A program made the translations under genes and the position numbers. Shown here one piece after another: positions 28,278 through 36,827 of a DNA stretch of 38,735 bases. This DNA is from an uncultured Eubacteriales bacterium (lineage in GTDB: Bacteria; Bacillota; Clostridia; Peptostreptococcales; Anaerovoracaceae): the NCBI GenBank assembly GCA_902786855.1, contig CADAEH010000023.1, forward strand, positions 1 to 38,735. Reading direction: 5' to 3'. The stretch's first letter is position 1. Every line of letters starts with the position of its first letter. The notes below the pieces were generated by a model. The model saw nothing but the letters and a program-made list of their open reading frames with translations, made no database searches and was not told the origin of the DNA.

Positions 28278-29228
28278 ATGCAAGGCGGAATCAGATTTAA
28301 CTCAATAGGCTCTGAACTGCGCAAACAGTTCGGTCGCAGAACAGTCAAACTCAGTATTGACGCAGGTTTTACATGTCCCAACAGAGACGGTACCTGCGGA
28401 TACGGCGGTTGCGCATTCTGTTCAGGCGACGGGTCCGGAGAGCTCGCCAGCCATATTGAATCAGACAGCCTTATGCTGAGGCAGTCCGTCTCAGAATCCA
28501 TATCTGAACAGATATCCCTTCTCTCGGACAAATGGCCCGATGCTGCTTATATTGCTTATTTCCAGTCACACACCAATACATATGCCCCTGTTCCTGTGCT
28601 CCGCAGGCTGTATTATGAAGCTCTGGATGATCCGCGCATCTCAGGGATCGCGATAGCTACCAGACCTGACTGTCTCGGTCCTGAAGTCCTTGACCTGCTT
28701 GAAGAGGTGAATCGGGATCATTTTATGTGGGTCGAACTCGGGCTCCAGACCATCCACCCTGATACGTCTGAAGCTATGGGTATCGGCTACACTCTCGATG
28801 TCTATGATCGTGCTGTAAATGACCTGATTTCCAGAGGCATCCGTGTCGTAACTCACCTTATTCTGGGGCTTCCCGGAGAAACTCAGGATATGATGCTGGA
28901 GTCAGTGAGATACGTCTGCAGCCAGCCTATATATGGCATCAAGCTCCACCTTATGAATGTAGTCAAAACATCACGATTGAGTGAAATAATGCCGGATTAT
29001 GTGCCTTTTGCCAGCATCGAAGATTACGTCAGCCTTGTCATCAGATGCCTTGAGATAATACCTGAAAATATCACCATCCATCGCCTTACAGGTGATGTTC
29101 CCCGGCGGCTGCTGATTGCTCCGGAATGGAGCTATCGCAAACGGACCATACTTAACATGATCAACAGCGAGCTGGCACGCATGGATACACATCAGGGTGC
29201 CGCCCTCAGAAGTGATCCCGCTTTGTAA
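28278..29228 (+). CDS. YhcC-like radical SAM protein (TIGR01212 family)
   Basis: The chain has 316 residues. The radical SAM cluster motif is FTCPNRDGTCGYGGCAFC, the long-spaced cysteine form (CxxxxxxxxxCxxC) typical of YhcC and Elp3-like proteins. Other family marks are YIAYFQSHTNTYAPV, ATRPDCLGPEVLDLL, WVELGLQTIHPDTSEAM and VTHLILGLPGET. The substrate is uncertain; relatives have been linked to tRNA or sulfur chemistry without settled function. The gene stands alone on the plus strand, divergent from queH, with no clear ribosome binding site. Confidence 0.9.
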   Translation: MQGGIRFNSIGSELRKQFGRRTVKLSIDAGFTCPNRDGTCGYGGCAFCSGDGSGELASHIESDSLMLRQSVSESISEQISLLSDKWPDAAYIAYFQSHTNTYAPVPVLRRLYYEALDDPRISGIAIATRPDCLGPEVLDLLEEVNRDHFMWVELGLQTIHPDTSEAMGIGYTLDVYDRAVNDLISRGIRVVTHLILGLPGETQDMMLESVRYVCSQPIYGIKLHLMNVVKTSRLSEIMPDYVPFASIEDYVSLVIRCLEIIPENITIHRLTGDVPRRLLIAPEWSYRKRTILNMINSELARMDTHQGAALRSDPAL

Positions 29229-29237
29229 CAATGTGCT

Positions 29238-30032
29238 TTAGCCCAGAAGAGCTTTCAGCCCTCTGTTTATATATTCATTCCAGAATGTCCAGTTGTGTTT
29301 GCCCGGACCTTCTTCATAGATATGGTCTGCTTTTTCCCTTTTGAGGAAATCCCTGAAATCCCTGTTATCTTCCAGCAACGCATCTTCCGTTCCTATCGCC
29401 ATATATATGCGCGGGATAGTTTTGCCTGCTGACTTCAGTTTTGCAAACTGTGCCTCAGGATCTTTATCTGATCCGATCAGCTCCGATGTATCGCCGAAGA
29501 CATCCTTTCTCATTTCAGGCGGTGTCACGCTGTTTACCGCATTGTCCTCCCCTCCTGCGAGACTTCTGATGATCAGAGCAGATGACAGAGCGATACACCC
29601 TGAGAACCTGTCCGGATAAGCCAGCGCGGTGTGTATGGCTCCATAGCCTCCCATAGAGAGCCCGCCAATAAGGGTATTTTCTCTTGTGAATTTGATCCCG
29701 AAAGTCTGATGTATGTATTCGATCAGTTCCTCGCCGACAAACTCTGAATAGTTCGCGCCAACATATCCCCGGTCAAGATAAAATGAGTTGCCTGTGGTCG
29801 GCATGAAAACATTCAGATTATATTGTATCGCCATCTCCTGGGCGACGCCGCCATAGAGCCAGTCTGTATCTGTTCCTGTCAATCCATGGAGCAGGATCAG
29901 ATTCATCGGATCCCTCTCGTAATACTTTTTATCAAAAACTTCCTCCATCTCGACATCATTAGGCAACACGAATGTAAAATTCGCATGCTGCATTATCGAT
30001 CTGGCATGAAACTCCATCCTTCCGCTGGCCAT
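29238..30032 (-). CDS. Alpha/beta-hydrolase esterase (esterase D/tributyrin esterase type)
   Basis: The chain has 264 residues from the ATG at 30032, which follows AAAGGAGG; an upstream start at 30065 is not supported. The N-terminal strand (ARSIMQHANFTFVLP) leads to LILLHGLTGTDTDW with the oxyanion-hole HG. The nucleophile elbow is GGLSMGGYGA, the Asp is probably in AIGTEDALL and the His in GKHNWTFW. Family members cleave short acyl esters, including acetylated sugars. No signal peptide is seen. It lies downstream of the CofE-like gene but is separated from it by a hairpin. Confidence 0.88.
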   Translation of the reverse strand: MASGRMEFHARSIMQHANFTFVLPNDVEMEEVFDKKYYERDPMNLILLHGLTGTDTDWLYGGVAQEMAIQYNLNVFMPTTGNSFYLDRGYVGANYSEFVGEELIEYIHQTFGIKFTRENTLIGGLSMGGYGAIHTALAYPDRFSGCIALSSALIIRSLAGGEDNAVNSVTPPEMRKDVFGDTSELIGSDKDPEAQFAKLKSAGKTIPRIYMAIGTEDALLEDNRDFRDFLKREKADHIYEEGPGKHNWTFWNEYINRGLKALLG

Positions 30033-30078
30033 GTCCGGCCTCCTTTCTGTAAAAGCAAAACACAAGTCTTAAATAACT

Positions 30079-30104
30079 GACGGCCTGCTTCGATGCAGGC
30101 CGTC
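30079..30104 (-). terminator. Hairpin after the CofE-like gene
   Basis: A perfect 10-bp stem (GACGGCCTGC / GCAGGCCGTC) with a 6-nt loop is followed on the minus strand by AGTTATTTAAG. The stem is strong but the T-run is poor, so it may only attenuate transcription into the esterase gene. Confidence 0.5.
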
Positions 30105-30167
30105 TCAGTCATTCGGTCTATAGACACAGATATCTGCCTTGTCCGGTGATCTTTCTGTACTACATTA

Positions 30168-31367
30168 TTATCTGCCTGTTGTGTAGTTATCAAAATAGCC
30201 TTGAATAAGCACTACAGGAGTACCCTTGTCACCTGAACCCGAAGTAAGGTCGCAGAGTGATCCTATAAGATCGGTCAGGCGTCTTGGTGTCGTTCCTTCT
30301 GAAGCCATATTTCCAACCAGATCCGACTCTTTCTCAAGTATCGCTCTGGAGATCGCTTCTTTGAGCTCCTCGCCTGAGAGATTGGAATAATCGTTATCTG
30401 CCAGGTATTTGAGTTTAAGCTCATTAGGTGTGCCTTCAAGTCCTGATGTATAAGCAGGAGATACGACCGGGTCAGCAAGCTCCCAGATCTTTCCTACAGG
30501 ATCTTTGAACGCGCCGTCGCCGTAAACCATGACTTCTACATCCTTGCCGGTCTTTTCTTTTATCTCGTCTTGTATTCCGTCTACAAGATCCTGACAATCC
30601 CTCGGGAACAGCTTAACGGTATCCTCTGTTGCTTTATTTGATCCCAGCAGTCCGTACTTCTCGTTATAGCCGCTGCCGTTAACAGGTGCATTGAGGATCT
30701 CATCCATTCCGAAGACTTTCGCACCTTTGCTGCGAAGTATTCTCTTGGTACGTGCTCTTGTATGGATATCACATGCTATGACACGGTCTGTATAATTGAG
30801 GATCTCTTCAGCGTGATTAGCGAAGATGATCTCTACTTCTGCACCCGCCTCTTTGATGATGTCACCATAATAGCTGACATAATCTACACCTGTGAACTGA
30901 TGCTTGTTCTCACCGAACAACTCTCTGTATCTGGCAAGAGTGAGTACATCACTGTATGGATTGACTCCTGCATTGTCTACCTGATCAAGGGTAAGAAGAG
31001 CATTTCCTACTTCGTCTGAAGGATAGCTGAGCATCAGTACTACTTTTTTTGCTCCTTTAGCCATTCCTCTGAGGCATATCGCAAACCTGTTTCTGGAAAG
31101 AATAGGCCAGATGATACCGATGGTCTCTCCTCCGAGTTTTGTTCTTACATCCTCTGCAATCGCATCTATGCTGGCATAGTTGCCCTGGCATCTGGCAACT
31201 ACGGACTCCGTAATGCATATAACATCCCTGTCCCTGAGTTCGAAACCTTCTGCCTCTGCTGCCTCAAGTACGCTGTCTACTACCTGACTGCCGAGGTCAT
31301 CCCCCTCACGGAATATCGGGCATCTGATACCGCGTGATACTGTTCCTACTCTTCTCTCTGTGCTCAT
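30168..31367 (-). CDS. CofE-like gamma-glutamyl ligase domain protein
   Basis: The chain has 399 residues from the ATG at 31367, preceded by CAGGAGG. Segments such as VGTVSRGIRCPIFREGDDLGSQV, DRDVICITESVVARCQGNY, IGIIWPILSRNRFA and the KDPVGKIWELADPVVSPAY region place it in the F420-0:gamma-glutamyl ligase family (PF01996). Archaeal and actinobacterial CofE adds glutamates to F420. Clostridia are not known to make F420, and no other F420 gene is in the window, so the acceptor here is probably different, perhaps a folate or another carboxylate. It seems to be transcribed alone, upstream of the esterase. Confidence 0.85.
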   Translation of the reverse strand: MSTERRVGTVSRGIRCPIFREGDDLGSQVVDSVLEAAEAEGFELRDRDVICITESVVARCQGNYASIDAIAEDVRTKLGGETIGIIWPILSRNRFAICLRGMAKGAKKVVLMLSYPSDEVGNALLTLDQVDNAGVNPYSDVLTLARYRELFGENKHQFTGVDYVSYYGDIIKEAGAEVEIIFANHAEEILNYTDRVIACDIHTRARTKRILRSKGAKVFGMDEILNAPVNGSGYNEKYGLLGSNKATEDTVKLFPRDCQDLVDGIQDEIKEKTGKDVEVMVYGDGAFKDPVGKIWELADPVVSPAYTSGLEGTPNELKLKYLADNDYSNLSGEELKEAISRAILEKESDLVGNMASEGTTPRRLTDLIGSLCDLTSGSGDKGTPVVLIQGYFDNYTTGR

Positions 31368-31412
31368 ATTTATTCCTCCTGTCTGTCGGAGCTCCCGCCC
31401 TTTTTGCTTAAC

Positions 31413-31444
31413 ACAGCATATCATTTATGATGCTGTATTGTCAG
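31413..31444 (-). promoter_or_regulatory. Candidate promoter and operator of the CofE-like gene
   Basis: CTGACA (31439-31444), 18 bp and TATGCT (31415-31420) could form the promoter. An imperfect palindrome (ACAGCAT..CAT / ATGATGCTGT, 31413-31436, with a 2-nt bulge) covers the spacer and -10 box, as an operator would. Both calls are tentative. Confidence 0.4.
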
Positions 31445-31595
31445 AATTACAGTTAATTTTAACACCGCATGCAAATTTCCTGCAATATCATTTAGTTATT
31501 AATTGCTATACTTTAATAATATGCGCGTCTTTAAAACTGTTATCCCGCTAACGCAATAGGCGAAACGACAACTGCTTTATTTATCATGTCTGCAT

Positions 31596-31661
31596 GCGGA
31601 TTGTTTATCCGCCACCGACGGTCGAAAGTGGACCCCGCCGCCTACTTCGTTGAGGCCGGGG
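31596..31661. other. Two stem-loops between the beta-helix gene and the CofE-like gene
   Basis: GCGGAT/ATCCGC around 5 nt (31596-31612), and a GC-rich stem with a 2-nt bulge (31633-31661, CCCCG at one end, CGGGG at the other). The second lies 14 nt after the stop of the beta-helix gene and may be its terminator, but no T-run follows it. I recognise no riboswitch. Confidence 0.4.
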
Positions 31662-31675
31662 ACATCAGGTATCTG

Positions 31676-32335
31676 TTATTCCTTAGCAGTAATAACACCT
31701 GAGTTCTTGTAGATGCTGTTTTCAGGGACTACGCCTCTGACACATGAAGTCGGATAGACATTGCTGTTCCTTCCGATAACAGTCCCCGGATTGCAGACTG
31801 AATTACATCCTACCTCGACATGGTCTCCGAGCATGGCGCCGAATTTCTTGATACCTGTCTCGATATTCTCATCACCGTTATGAACCACTACAAGCTTTTT
31901 ATCAGACTTGACGTTTGAAGTGATGGATCCTGCACCCATATGGCTGTAATATCCGAGAATAGAGTCCCCGACATAATTATAGTGCGGCGTCTGCACGTGA
32001 TCGAACAGAATGACATTTTTAAGCTCTACGGAATTGCCTACGACACAGTCAGCTCCGACAAGAGCTGAACCTCTGACAAAAGCACAGTGCCTTACTTCAG
32101 TATTAGGTCCGATGATGCACGGTGCACCCAGATATGCTGTAGGGAAAACCTTTGCTGTTTTGTGCACCCAGACATTTTCGCTCACTTCATCGTATTCCTC
32201 CGGATCAAGGCTCTTTCCGGTCTCGATTATCATGTCTTTGATACCCTTGAGAGCTTCCCATGGATAAGTGAACTGTTCAAGGTAATCCTTAGCCAGAGTA
32301 TGGTCAAGATCAAACAAGTCTTTGATTGTATACAT
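31676..32335 (-). CDS. Left-handed beta-helix (GlmU-like) sugar acyl/nucleotidyltransferase
   Basis: The chain has 219 residues. After an N-terminal helix (TIKDLFDLDHTLAKDYLEQFTYPWEALKGIKDMI) comes a hexapeptide-repeat left-handed beta-helix: VWVHKTAKVFPTAYLGAPCIIGPNTEVRHCAF and so on through GSALVGADCVVGNSVELKN and GDHVEVGCNSVCNPGTVIGRN. The HYNYVGDSILGYYSHMGAGS element matches the GlmU C-terminal acetyltransferase region, but the uridylyltransferase domain is missing. It lies just after glmM, so a role in amino-sugar activation is inferred. AGGAG precedes the ATG. Confidence 0.82.
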   Translation of the reverse strand: MYTIKDLFDLDHTLAKDYLEQFTYPWEALKGIKDMIIETGKSLDPEEYDEVSENVWVHKTAKVFPTAYLGAPCIIGPNTEVRHCAFVRGSALVGADCVVGNSVELKNVILFDHVQTPHYNYVGDSILGYYSHMGAGSITSNVKSDKKLVVVHNGDENIETGIKKFGAMLGDHVEVGCNSVCNPGTVIGRNSNVYPTSCVRGVVPENSIYKNSGVITAKE

Positions 32336-32344
32336 GTGAGTCTC

Positions 32345-33694
32345 CTATTCTACTATATGTCCCTTTTTCCTGATCACCTCAATGATCTCATCTACGTACT
32401 TCTCGCACTCTTCCTCAGTAGTTGCCTCGGCCATTACTCTGACCACAGGCTCTGTACCGGATTCTCTGAGAAGAGTACGGCCGGTATCACCGAGTGCTGC
32501 CTTAGCTGCCTTATCTGCTGCCAGCACATCAGGGTCATTCATACACTCTTCTTTGCTTCTGACTTTTACGTTCTTGAGAACCTGCGGGTAGAATACAACA
32601 GGCGCAGCAAGCTCACTCATAGGCTTTTTCTTTGCCAGCATTACTTCCATAAGCTTGAGAGAAGTCAGGATTCCATCACCTGTGGTAGCATACTTTGTAA
32701 AAATAATGTGTCCGCTCTGCTCGCCGCCGATGCGGTTCCCGGTCTGCACCATGTCTTCATATACATACTTGTCTCCGACCAGAGTCTGATCGTAATCGAT
32801 CCCGGCTGCTTTAAGAGCTTTGTAAAGACCGAAATTGGACATTACCGTAGTAACTACCTTATTGTTAAGCAGTTTGCCTCTCTCTTTCATATAGAGTCCA
32901 TAGATATAGAGGATGTGGTCACCTGTTACTATATTGCCTTTTTCATCTACGCAAAGGCATCTGTCAGCATCGCCATCATATGCAAAGCCGATATCAAGTC
33001 CGTTGTCTACGACAAATTTCTGCAGATGCTCTATATGTGTCGATCCGCAGTTAGTGTTGATATTGTAGCCATCCGGATTGTCGTTGATAACATAGACTTT
33101 GGCACCGAGAGCATCGAACACGCCCCTTGCGATCTGCCATGCAGCTCCGTTCGCGACATCGAGTCCTACCTTGACATCCTTGAAGCTGTATTTTGACATA
33201 GAAATAAGGTATCCGATGTAGCGGTTACGTCCGCTTACATAGTCTACAGTCCGTCCGATCTCCTCGCGCTCTGCGAAAGGAAGTTCCATCTTTCCATCGA
33301 TGAACGCTTCTATACGCAGAAGAGTTTCCTCTTCCATCTTTTCGCCATTGTTATTGACGATCTTGATCCCGTTGTCATAGAACGGATTATGCGAAGCGCT
33401 GATCATGATGCCGCAGTCAAAATCATCGACTCTGGCGATGTATGAAACAGAAGGTGTTGTTGTAACATGCATGATATAAGCATCAGCTCCGCTTGCCATA
33501 AGGCCAGTGCACAGTGCGTACTCAAACATGTAGCTTGAACATCTTGTGTCCTTACCTATAACGACTTTTGCCTTTTTATCAAGCCTCTTGCCGTAATACC
33601 AGCCGAGGAATCTTCCGATCTTGATTGCGTGTTCAAATGTCAGGGTCTTGTTGGCCTCGCCTCTGAAGCCGTCAGTTCCGAAATATTTGCCCAT
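32345..33694 (-). CDS. glmM: Phosphoglucosamine mutase or related hexose-phosphate mutase
   Basis: The chain has 449 residues from the ATG at 33694, preceded by AAAGGAG; the in-frame upstream start at 33742 is unlikely. The N terminus GKYFGTDGFRGEAN and the active-site ISASHNP with phosphoserine S101 are as in GlmM, which interconverts glucosamine 6- and 1-phosphate for UDP-GlcNAc. The metal loop DGDADRC and the phosphate-binding RESGTEPVVRVMAE are present. Neighbours nagB and a GlmU-like protein support an amino-sugar role. Confidence 0.92.
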   Translation of the reverse strand: MGKYFGTDGFRGEANKTLTFEHAIKIGRFLGWYYGKRLDKKAKVVIGKDTRCSSYMFEYALCTGLMASGADAYIMHVTTTPSVSYIARVDDFDCGIMISASHNPFYDNGIKIVNNNGEKMEEETLLRIEAFIDGKMELPFAEREEIGRTVDYVSGRNRYIGYLISMSKYSFKDVKVGLDVANGAAWQIARGVFDALGAKVYVINDNPDGYNINTNCGSTHIEHLQKFVVDNGLDIGFAYDGDADRCLCVDEKGNIVTGDHILYIYGLYMKERGKLLNNKVVTTVMSNFGLYKALKAAGIDYDQTLVGDKYVYEDMVQTGNRIGGEQSGHIIFTKYATTGDGILTSLKLMEVMLAKKKPMSELAAPVVFYPQVLKNVKVRSKEECMNDPDVLAADKAAKAALGDTGRTLLRESGTEPVVRVMAEATTEEECEKYVDEIIEVIRKKGHIVE

Positions 33695-33744
33695 ATGTTT
33701 CTCCTTTATATATCTATATATCTGAGAATCGTTTTCATCCACTC

Positions 33745-34548
33745 TTAGAGTCTCTGATCTCTCTCAATGTCGAGGAAATACTTATATGTATCAACAGTCA
33801 GTTCGCCGCAGGCTTCCTCGTCGCATGCGATGATAGCTCCATTGTGCATCTGCAGTGCTGAACATGTCCACTTCTGTGAAACTCCGCCCTCAACAACAGC
33901 AGCCATTGCTCTTGCCTTGTTGTGTCCGCTGATCAGTACCAGTACTTCTTTGCTGTCTGTGACTGTACCGATTCCTACTGACAGTGCCTGTGCAGGAACT
34001 GCTTCAGGATCGTTTCCGAAGAATCTGGAATTGACGATTCTGGTATCTGTTGTCAGATCGCGAAGCCCCGTACGTGATGTCAGTGATGTGAACGGCTCAT
34101 TGAATGCAAGATGTCCGTCTACGCCGATGCCACCCATGAAAAGATCTATGCCGCCATAGCTTGCTATCTTTTCTTCATAGCGTGCACATTCTCCTTCCGG
34201 ATCATCTGTCATGCCGTTGAGAATGTTTATATTCTCAGGCTTCATGTCAACGAGATGGTCGAAGAAATTGTCGTGCATGAAATACCAGTAACTCTGATCG
34301 TGTTCATGAGGGAGCCCGAGATATTCGTCCATATTAAATGTAACGACATTGCTGAAAGAGATCTCTCCTGATTTATTTTTTGCTATGAGCTCTTTATAAA
34401 CTCCGATCGGGGAACTTCCAGTAGGAAGGCCAAGTACAAAAGGTCTGTCTGCCTCAGGTCCTGCCTGATGAGCTTTGATCTTACCTGCGATATAATCTGC
34501 AGCCCATTTACACATCTTGCTGTAATCATCCTGAATAACTACTCTCAT
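33745..34548 (-). CDS. nagB: Glucosamine-6-phosphate deaminase
   Basis: NagB turns glucosamine 6-phosphate into fructose 6-phosphate and ammonia. The chain has 267 residues. Marks are LGLPTGSSPIGVYKELI, TFNMDEYLGL, DLFMGGIGVDGHLAFNEP with the catalytic Asp and His, and ISGHNKARAM. AAGGAG precedes the ATG. It heads the nagB-glmM-beta-helix set, linking amino-sugar breakdown with cell-wall precursor supply. Confidence 0.97.
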   Translation of the reverse strand: MRVVIQDDYSKMCKWAADYIAGKIKAHQAGPEADRPFVLGLPTGSSPIGVYKELIAKNKSGEISFSNVVTFNMDEYLGLPHEHDQSYWYFMHDNFFDHLVDMKPENINILNGMTDDPEGECARYEEKIASYGGIDLFMGGIGVDGHLAFNEPFTSLTSRTGLRDLTTDTRIVNSRFFGNDPEAVPAQALSVGIGTVTDSKEVLVLISGHNKARAMAAVVEGGVSQKWTCSALQMHNGAIIACDEEACGELTVDTYKYFLDIERDQRL

Positions 34549-34630
34549 GATTTTCTCCTTTTTAATTACTGTTTATCATTTAAATTGCCTGATTTTGAGC
34601 AAAAAAGAGGATTCGCTCTAGTCCACACGC

Positions 34631-34660
34631 AGTATAGCATCAGCAAATCCCGTCCGTAAA
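34631..34660 (-). promoter_or_regulatory. Candidate nagB promoter
   Basis: TATACT (34631-34636) with an upstream TG (extended -10) and TTTACG 18 bp further upstream face nagB. The leader is about 75 nt. Confidence 0.5.
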
Positions 34661-34679
34661 CCAGTTCTGAGCAATTTCA

Positions 34680-34708
34680 TTGATTTTATACTCCCATAGG
34701 AGTATAGT
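34680..34708 (+). promoter_or_regulatory. Promoter with operator palindrome for the DUF3990 operon
   Basis: TTGATT (34680-34685), 17 bp and TATAGT (34703-34708) form a good promoter. The perfect 8-bp inverted repeat TATACTCC-CATA-GGAGTATA (34687-34706) fills the spacer and enters the -10 box, an ideal place for a repressor. The HTH protein of the same operon is the obvious candidate. Confidence 0.7.
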
Positions 34709-34780
34709 GAGATATGTTAACTGTATTATGTAATTATCTCCCCGCCTTCCCAGCTAAAACTTATACGAAAGGTTGTCAGA

Positions 34781-35458
34781 ATGCTGAGAAATCTCTATTA
34801 CGGATCAACCAAAATATTACGTACTCCAAGATACGGTTATAAAAATGACTGGAACGATTTCGGACCTGGTTTCTATTGCACTGACAGCTATGATCATGCT
34901 GCACTTTGGGCAGCCGGCCATGACCGCGATGGTTTTGTCAATTCCTATAGACTTGATGACAGCGGTCTTCGCACAATTGATCTCGGCAGCCCGAGATACT
35001 GCATTCTGCACTGGCTTGCAGTACTGCTTAATTACAGAGAATTCGACACTCTCACCCCTATGGCATATCAGGCCAGAGATTATATCCGAACAGCATTTGC
35101 AGTAGATCACCGTGATTGTGACTGTATTATCGGCTGGCGGGCAGACAATATCCATTTTACCTTTGCGCAGGATTTTCTGAACGAAGACATTTCTTATCAG
35201 CAGCTGAGGGATGCCGTACGCCTGAGCGGTCTCGGCAGACAGACCGTGCTGAAAAGCAATCGTGCAATGGACCGTATGCTGTTCACAGGATATGAGTCTG
35301 TTAAGAGCAATACACAATATCCTGCCCGGATATCGGGAGAAAAAAACGCATTATTATCATACAGCAGAGATGTTTACAGAAAAAAAGACCCTTCCGGGCT
35401 GTACATCTCCACCATTATGCTTGAAAATATACAAGAATACGATTCGAGGCTGAAATAA
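34781..35458 (+). CDS. DUF3990 protein, ADP-ribosyltransferase-like toxin candidate
   Basis: The chain has 225 residues, starting with ATG after GAAAGG. The N-terminal block LYYGSTKILRTPRYG, NDWNDFGPGFYCTDSYDHAALWA is the pattern of DUF3990, which looks like an ADP-ribosyltransferase fold (YHGS-like first strand and a GFY.T second motif). Other marks are CDCIIGWRADNIHFTFAQDFL and QTVLKSNRAMDRMLF. The catalytic residues cannot be assigned by eye. Its stop overlaps the next start (TAATG), as in many toxin-antitoxin pairs. A toxin role is inferred from fold and context. Confidence 0.75.
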   Translation: MLRNLYYGSTKILRTPRYGYKNDWNDFGPGFYCTDSYDHAALWAAGHDRDGFVNSYRLDDSGLRTIDLGSPRYCILHWLAVLLNYREFDTLTPMAYQARDYIRTAFAVDHRDCDCIIGWRADNIHFTFAQDFLNEDISYQQLRDAVRLSGLGRQTVLKSNRAMDRMLFTGYESVKSNTQYPARISGEKNALLSYSRDVYRKKDPSGLYISTIMLENIQEYDSRLK

Positions 35459-36183
35459 TGAGTATATTTAACGATAATGTTTTCCTTGTAAATAAGGCTT
35501 GCATATCGGTCGGAAAAATGCTTGATCACGCAGTTTACAGTCTGCATCAGAATGCTGATACTTTCTTTGCGCTTTTTATCACTTCCGGACTCGCTGCAAA
35601 GCTGCAGAAAGCTGATATAAATATCATTTCAGGCAACTCCGGCATAGAACTTTCATATGAAGTCATGAAAAGATGCGGCATTTCATATGAACGTACAACA
35701 CCGCGTCATACTACTGGCTTAAGTAAGGAGTTTTATGCGGCACATGCATTGGCACACATACAGTACGACACCGGTATCTCTTATAATGAATTGATACATA
35801 TAATATCTGTATCCGATATCATCCGTCTCTATGACAGCTATCACAGCCGGGCAGTGAGCCTCCTGCCATGGCAGATGAGTGACTCCGACAGGGCTGAAGC
35901 AATAGAAGAAATCAAATCCGGTTTTACGGATGAACTTAGAAGTGCTTTTGAAGCAGCAGGCATAAATTCGCTTCATATAAAAAAAGAGACCCACCTCAAA
36001 GAGATGCGTCTCAGAAACGGACTCAGTCAGAGCAGACTTGCTGCTGCAAGCGGCATACCCGTACGTACCATTCAGCAGTATGAGCAACGACGCAAAGACA
36101 TCAATAAAGCATCAGCAGACAGTATAATCAGGCTCGCTTATGTTCTCAATTGTGAACCTTCTTCATTGCTGGAGCACCACTGA
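35458..36183 (+). CDS. DUF3791-like protein with C-terminal Xre helix-turn-helix, antitoxin/regulator candidate
   Basis: The chain has 241 residues. The N-terminal part (about 25-75, TFFALFITSGLAAKLQ...SGIELSYEVM) resembles DUF3791, often next to DUF3990. The middle part (KEFYAAHALAHIQYDTGISYNELIHII...IIRLYDSYH) matches a domain seen in the same neighbourhoods. Residues about 180-236 are an HTH_3 domain (LKEMRLRNGLSQSRLAAASGIPVRTIQQYEQ). The gene is translationally coupled to the DUF3990 gene and probably autoregulates through the palindrome at 34687-34706. Three parts in one chain look like a fused antitoxin-repressor; this is inference. Confidence 0.75.
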   Translation: MSIFNDNVFLVNKACISVGKMLDHAVYSLHQNADTFFALFITSGLAAKLQKADINIISGNSGIELSYEVMKRCGISYERTTPRHTTGLSKEFYAAHALAHIQYDTGISYNELIHIISVSDIIRLYDSYHSRAVSLLPWQMSDSDRAEAIEEIKSGFTDELRSAFEAAGINSLHIKKETHLKEMRLRNGLSQSRLAAASGIPVRTIQQYEQRRKDINKASADSIIRLAYVLNCEPSSLLEHH

Positions 36184-36224
36184 TTGGAAGACTTATAAGC
36201 ACGCCCAGCAGCATTTTTCAGCAG

Positions 36225-36770
36225 CTAAAATCTGTAGCAGATCGCCTTTTTTATATCATGCACTTTTTCCTCTCCCACCAATATTCTCACTAATTCAAAA
36301 GCGAAGTCAAAAGATGCTCCAAGACCCTGCCCGGTTATGATATTACCGGCTTTTTCAACACTGTTTCCTGTGAGAACAGCCCCTTTCATTTTGTCTTCAA
36401 AGTCAGGATGACAAGTTGCATTCTTTCCATCAAGCAGACCCAGCTCTGCAAGCAGGCTAGGAGCAGCACATATTGCTGCAACATACTTATCAGTTGCAAA
36501 AGACTTGCATTGACCTCTGACTGTTTCAGATGCAGATAGGTTTTCAGTCCCTGTCCTTCCGCCTGGGAGAATTACCATATCAACAGAATCAAAGTCTACA
36601 TCCTTTACAAGCACATCAGCCTGCAGCCGGATACCACGGGAAGAAACTATTTCAAGTCTGCCCATTACAGAAGCCATGACAGTTTCTACTCCTGCTCTTC
36701 TTAAAATGTCTACTACTATAAGTCCCTCACATTCTTCAAAACCATCTGCCAGAAAAACTATAGCTTTCAT
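36225..36770 (-). CDS. DJ-1/PfpI family protein
   Basis: The chain has 181 residues. The DJ-1 marks are E15 in FEECEGLIVVDILRRAG and the reactive cysteine C101 in AAICAAPSLLAELG, with DMVILPGG and GNIITGQGLGASFDFAFELV. Family members act in deglycation, redox or stress responses, and this subtype's substrate is not clear. GGAGG precedes the ATG. It follows the FN3 protein gene with 57 nt between them and is convergent with the DUF3990 operon. Confidence 0.92.
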   Translation of the reverse strand: MKAIVFLADGFEECEGLIVVDILRRAGVETVMASVMGRLEIVSSRGIRLQADVLVKDVDFDSVDMVILPGGRTGTENLSASETVRGQCKSFATDKYVAAICAAPSLLAELGLLDGKNATCHPDFEDKMKGAVLTGNSVEKAGNIITGQGLGASFDFAFELVRILVGEEKVHDIKKAICYRF

Positions 36771-36827
36771 TCCTTTAACCTCCGTTTTATCTAGTTTTCA
36801 GCCGAACTCATCATGCCACACGTTATG

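Noticed and set aside
30168-31367. F420 synthesis as the function of the CofE-like protein
   Set aside because: No other F420 gene is visible and the host type is not known to make it; only the family name is kept.
32087-33196. Long plus-strand open frame of 369 codons
   Set aside because: It is antisense to glmM and the beta-helix gene, both clearly coding, and has a low-complexity Cys/Phe/Ile-rich product.
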